Source: Chloroflexota bacterium (lineage in GTDB: Bacteria > Chloroflexota > Dehalococcoidia > RBG-13-53-26). Taken from it: a stretch of DNA of 6,210 nucleotides. The stretch covers positions 1 through 6,210 of the forward strand of contig JAUWXW010000108.1 in NCBI GenBank assembly GCA_030616195.1, written 5' to 3'. The notes beneath the pieces are model-generated. The model was not told the DNA's origin. It did not search any database and saw only the letters and a list, made by a program, of their open reading frames with translations. A program made the position numbers and the translations under genes. Positions 5,303 to 6,210 of this stretch are shown here, piece by piece (the stretch's first letter is position 1; each line of letters opens with the position of its first letter).

Positions 5303-6210
5303 ATGCGAGCTATTCTGAGCGTTTCCGATAAGAAAGGATTGGTGGATTTTGCTCGGGGATTAGCGGAATTGGGGGTGGAGGTTTTCAGCACCGGCGGTAC
5401 CAAAAGTACCTTAGTGGGGGCAGGAGTAGCAGTTGGCAGCATCTCTGACATAACCGGCTTTCCCGAAATCCTCGATGGCCGGGTAAAGACGTTGCATCCA
5501 GCAGTCCACGGCGGAATCCTGGCCAGGCGGAATATAGCCGACCACATGTCTCAACTTGCTGATAAAGGTATGCATACCATCGATCTGGTAGCGGTCAACC
5601 TCTATCCTTTCATGCAAACCATAGCCAAGGAAGGCGTTACCCTCGAGGAAGCCCTGGAGAACATTGACATTGGTGGCCCTACCATGATTCGAGCTGCTGC
5701 CAAGAACTTCCCTGATGTCATCGTTGTGGTTGACCCGGCCGATTATGACCTTGTTCTGGATCAACTGCGCCAGGGCGGTCTTGGAATAGAGGCGCGGCAA
5801 AAACTGGCACAAAAAGCTTTCCAGCACGTGGCCTACTATGACACTGCTATTGCTCAGTACCTGAGGAGTGAGGAGGAGGCCTTTCCCGAGGAGATGACCA
5901 TCGCTTTGAGGAAGCGGTCTGATCTAAGCTACGGGGAAAACCCGCATCAGCAGGCTGCTTTCTATGCTGAAGAAAGGCCCCGGAGTCCGGGTGCCAGCAT
6001 AGTTTCATCCACCCAGCTAGGAGGCAAAGCCCTTTCCTATAACAATATCCTAGACCTGGATGGGGCACTGAGGGCGGTCGTCGATTTCCCCGGTCCCACA
6101 ATTGCAATTATTAAACACAATAACGCCTGCGGGTTGGCCAGCCACGAGGATCTGGCTGAAGCCTATAGACGAGCACTCACTGGAGACCCCGTATCTGCCT
6201 TCGGAGGAAT
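5303..6210 (+). CDS. purH: Bifunctional AICAR transformylase / IMP cyclohydrolase, 5' part, cut by the window edge
   Basis: Performs the last two steps to IMP: formylation of AICAR with 10-formyltetrahydrofolate, then ring closure of FAICAR. The open frame gives 302 complete codons with no stop and continues past the right edge; full-length PurH is about 510-530 residues. The N-terminal IMP cyclohydrolase (MGS-like) domain, about 1-195, shows ILSVSDKKGLVDFARGL (4-20), STGGTK (29-34), TGFPEILDGRVKTLHPAVHG (51-70), DLVAVNLYPF (94-103) and ENIDIGGPTMIRAAAKN (119-135). The transformylase domain begins near 200 with SYGENPHQ (209-216), GKALSYNNILDLDGA (241-255), the catalytic Lys-His pair K271-H272 in KHNNACGLA, and DPVSAFGG (295-302). 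The last motif is more often KHTNPCG or KHANPCG in bacteria, so N-N-A here is a mild variant around intact catalytic residues. It starts 18 bases after the purM-frame TAG, without an intervening promoter, so it is probably co-transcribed with purM. Confidence 0.96.
   Translation, partial: MRAILSVSDKKGLVDFARGLAELGVEVFSTGGTKSTLVGAGVAVGSISDITGFPEILDGRVKTLHPAVHGGILARRNIADHMSQLADKGMHTIDLVAVNLYPFMQTIAKEGVTLEEALENIDIGGPTMIRAAAKNFPDVIVVVDPADYDLVLDQLRQGGLGIEARQKLAQKAFQHVAYYDTAIAQYLRSEEEAFPEEMTIALRKRSDLSYGENPHQQAAFYAEERPRSPGASIVSSTQLGGKALSYNNILDLDGALRAVVDFPGPTIAIIKHNNACGLASHEDLAEAYRRALTGDPVSAFGG

Noticed and set aside
5411..5827. Minus-strand open frame of 138 codons opposite purH
   Set aside because: purH motifs run continuously on the + strand across this region, so the antisense frame is a by-product of its codon use.

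Overview
The window looks like an ordinary bacterial chromosome of moderate G+C (about half, by eye). All recognised genes are on the + strand. It holds housekeeping metabolism plus one membrane protease. Protein features (a [4Fe-4S]-type PurF with a very short propeptide, a CBS-containing M50 protease, a polyamine aminopropyltransferase) would suit a Chloroflexota lineage such as Dehalococcoidia. That placement rests on general resemblance only and is tentative. I see no rRNA, tRNA, CRISPR array, insertion sequence, prophage or defence locus.

Left part (1-2613): the 3' end of a spermidine synthase gene (speE) enters from the left edge. After about 110 bases, which contain a promoter-like TTGACA box, comes a rhomboid-unrelated site-2-protease family (M50) membrane metalloprotease with two C-terminal CBS domains. 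Two bases after its stop an alpha/beta hydrolase begins, so these two are probably co-transcribed and translationally coupled.

Right part (2614-6210): a purine biosynthesis cluster, purF - purM - purH, preceded by a good sigma-70-like promoter candidate and a clear Shine-Dalgarno sequence. PurF commits PRPP to the pathway, PurM closes the imidazole ring to AIR, and PurH performs the last two steps to IMP. purN, often found between purM and purH in other bacteria, is absent here. purH runs off the right edge.

The most notable point is in purM. Its reading frame is interrupted by a single TGA at 5165-5167, exactly where the family has a conserved glycine (N-M-G-I-G-M), and the same frame then continues for 38 family-like codons to a TAG at 5282. 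The simplest explanation is a one-base GGA to TGA change (a real nonsense mutation or a sequence error). None of the five other gene ends visible here uses TGA, so recoding deserves a quick check, but evidence within the window argues against it. A second oddity is a T/G-rich, quasi-periodic GGATT stretch between purF and purM that looks like a degenerate dispersed repeat.
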